From positions 1 to 23,787 of the forward strand of contig DASQSZ010000023.1 in the NCBI GenBank assembly GCA_035642125.1: a stretch of DNA of 23,787 nt, written 5' to 3'. The translations under genes and the position numbers were made by a program. Shown in pieces: positions 22,406-23,787 of the stretch (its first letter is position 1; every line of letters begins with the position of its first letter). Below the pieces are notes generated by a model. The model made no database searches, was not told the origin of the DNA, and saw nothing but the letters and a program-made list of their open reading frames with translations. The stretch comes from CALAED01 sp937891035 (GTDB taxonomy: Bacteria; Actinomycetota; Actinomycetes; Streptosporangiales; Streptosporangiaceae).

Positions 22406-23787
22406 ATGACAGTGCCCCTGGAAGCCCGTGCGGAAGGCCGCCTGCGGACAGGAGGTGAAGTGCTGGTCGCCCAGTTGCTCCGGCACGGCGTGCGCCGCGC
22501 CTATTGCGTTCCCGGCGAAAGCTATCTGCCGGTGCTCGACGCGCTCCACGACGCCCCCATCGAGTTGGTGGTGTGCCGCCAGGAGGGCGGGGCCGCGTAC
22601 ATGGCCGAGGCACAGGGCAAGCTGACCTCCCGGCCCGGCGTGGCCTTCGTGACGCGCGGCCCGGGCTCGGCCAACGCGATGGTCGGCATGCACACCGCGT
22701 ACCAGGACGCGACGCCCGTCGTGCTCTTCGTCGGCATGGTGCCGCGCGCGCACCGCGACCGCCGCGCGTTCCAGGAGATCGACCTGCGCGGCCTGTTCGG
22801 GTCTACGACGAAGCTCGTGGAGACGGTCGACGACGCGGCCAGGATGCCCGAGTTCGTCGCCCGCGCCTTCGCCGTCGCCGCGTCCGGCCGCCCCGGGCCC
22901 GTGGTGCTCGGGCTCCCCGAGGACATGCTGTCCGACGTCGTCGACGTGCCGGACGCGGAGCCGATCCCGGTGCCGGCAGGGGCGGTAGGTGATGAGGAGC
23001 TGGATCGGCTCGCGCACCTGCTGTCGGCGGCCGAGCGGCCGCTGGTGCTGCTCGGCGGCAACCGGTGGACCGAGGACGCGGCGCGCGACGTGCGGGAATG
23101 GACCGAGCGCTGGGCCCTCCCCGTCGTCACCGATTTCCGTTGCCAGGATCACATCGACAACGACAGCCCGTCGTTCATCGGACCGCTCCTGTTCGCCCGG
23201 GACGAACGACTCGCCGCCGCGCTCGCCGAGACCGACCTGCTGATCACCGTGGGCACGCACCTGGGCGACGTCGCCACCGACGGCTTCGAGACGGTCGATC
23301 CGGCGGGCCACCCGGCCCTTGTCCAGATAACCCCGTACGCCGACCTGTCCGGCACGGCGTACCGGCCGCGGCTGATCGTCCTCGCCGCCCCGGCGACGTT
23401 CGGCGCCGCCGTCAGGAAGCTGGGCCCGGGCACGCCGCCGCCGTGGCGGGAACGCACCGCGGTCGGCCACGAGGCGTACCTGCGCTCCCGTACGCCCGTA
23501 CCAGAAGGCGACGAGCTCGACCTCGGCGCGGTGTTCGCCACGCTGGCGGCGCGGCTGCCCGATGACGTGCTTGTGACCTGCGGCGCGGGGAACTACGCGA
23601 TCTGGCCGCAGCGCTTCCTGGCCTACCGCCGCTTCCCTTCCCAGCTCGCGCCGCGCAACGGTTCGATGGGCTACAGCGTGCCGTCGGGGGTCGCCGCCGC
23701 GCTCGAATACCCGCACCGGACCGTGCTGACGGTCGCGGGCGACGGCTGCTTCCTGATGAACGGCCAGGAGCTCGCCACGGCCGTCAC
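22406..23787 (+). CDS. thiamine-diphosphate-dependent enzyme, acetolactate-synthase-like (3' end outside window)
   Basis: The first 460 residues of a three-domain ThDP enzyme. The N-terminal PYR domain has VPGESYLPVLDAL and the cofactor-activating glutamate Glu60 in VCRQEGGAAYMAEA, with GPGSANAMVGMHTAYQDATPVVLFVG following. The central domain (about 185-345) includes PLVLLGGNRW and DLLITVGTHLGD. The PP domain begins near 385 (NGSMGYSVPSGVAAALE) and reaches the cofactor GDG at 445-447 before the window ends. It belongs with acetolactate synthase and related decarboxylases, and I cannot tell the substrate from this part. The start is the ATG at 22406, with GAGGA 7 nt upstream. It is divergent from the disrupted gene and alone on its strand. 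Confidence 0.88.
   Translation, partial: MTVPLEARAEGRLRTGGEVLVAQLLRHGVRRAYCVPGESYLPVLDALHDAPIELVVCRQEGGAAYMAEAQGKLTSRPGVAFVTRGPGSANAMVGMHTAYQDATPVVLFVGMVPRAHRDRRAFQEIDLRGLFGSTTKLVETVDDAARMPEFVARAFAVAASGRPGPVVLGLPEDMLSDVVDVPDAEPIPVPAGAVGDEELDRLAHLLSAAERPLVLLGGNRWTEDAARDVREWTERWALPVVTDFRCQDHIDNDSPSFIGPLLFARDERLAAALAETDLLITVGTHLGDVATDGFETVDPAGHPALVQITPYADLSGTAYRPRLIVLAAPATFGAAVRKLGPGTPPPWRERTAVGHEAYLRSRTPVPEGDELDLGAVFATLAARLPDDVLVTCGAGNYAIWPQRFLAYRRFPSQLAPRNGSMGYSVPSGVAAALEYPHRTVLTVAGDGCFLMNGQELATAV

Noticed and set aside
21920..23716. 598-codon minus-strand frame
   Set aside because: Antisense to the thiamine-diphosphate enzyme; only its end crosses the decayed locus.

Overview
The window is about 70% GC, uses many GTG starts and has third codon positions that are almost always G or C. 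It encodes protein families typical of mycelial Actinomycetota: a Scy/FilP-like polarity coiled coil, an IcmA-type mutase, MeaB, and the small CPGC...HWHSSC protein. A Streptosporangiales/Streptomycetales-type chromosome is the best guess. The order epimerase / thiolase / meaB / coiled-coil protein / MarR / icmA / thioredoxin resembles, from memory, the scy-filP to icmA segment of Streptomyces coelicolor, so most of the window looks like conserved chromosomal core. I see no rRNA, tRNA, CRISPR array, transposase or phage gene.

Layout. 1-518: end of an LPXTG surface protein (+). 565-5611: a minus-strand run of NAD malic enzyme, a cytidylate-kinase-like protein, a thioredoxin/TPR co-chaperone and an isobutyryl-CoA-mutase-type large subunit, with a marR gene upstream (to 6279). 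A truncated antitoxin start lies on the plus strand between the thioredoxin and mutase genes. 6492-9451: a plus-strand set with its own promoter, made of an ABC ATPase whose catalytic motifs are mostly lost, a membrane partner with a cysteine-bearing C-terminal domain, and a DUF4230 protein. 9494-11639: meaB and an acetyl-CoA acetyltransferase (-), overlapping by 8 bp. 11722-12162: methylmalonyl-CoA epimerase, divergent from the thiolase. 12497-13825: DivIVA/Scy-like coiled coil, followed by a 47-nt near-perfect hairpin and an AI-2E-family permease. 15285-17218: two alpha/beta hydrolases (one lacking its nucleophile serine) and the zinc-ribbon-like protein. 17378-18865: FhuF-like ferric reductase and a PadR regulator. 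18866-19780: no convincing gene. 19781-21088: chromate transporter. 21340-22046: a decayed gene. 22406-23787: a thiamine-diphosphate enzyme cut by the window edge.

How the genes fit together. Thiolase, epimerase, mutase and MeaB all belong to short and branched acyl-CoA metabolism (acetoacetyl-CoA, propionyl/methylmalonyl-CoA, isobutyryl/butyryl-CoA), and malic enzyme links C4 acids to pyruvate. MeaB is the G-protein chaperone of B12-dependent acyl-CoA mutases, but the small B12-binding subunit is not in the window. The most unusual parts are the degenerate ABC set at 6.6-9.5 kb, the serine-less hydrolase, the 13-unit hendecad array in the coiled-coil protein, and the 18.9-22.4 kb region, where a broken gene and two copies of a TATC-N7-GATA dyad sit beside chrA.
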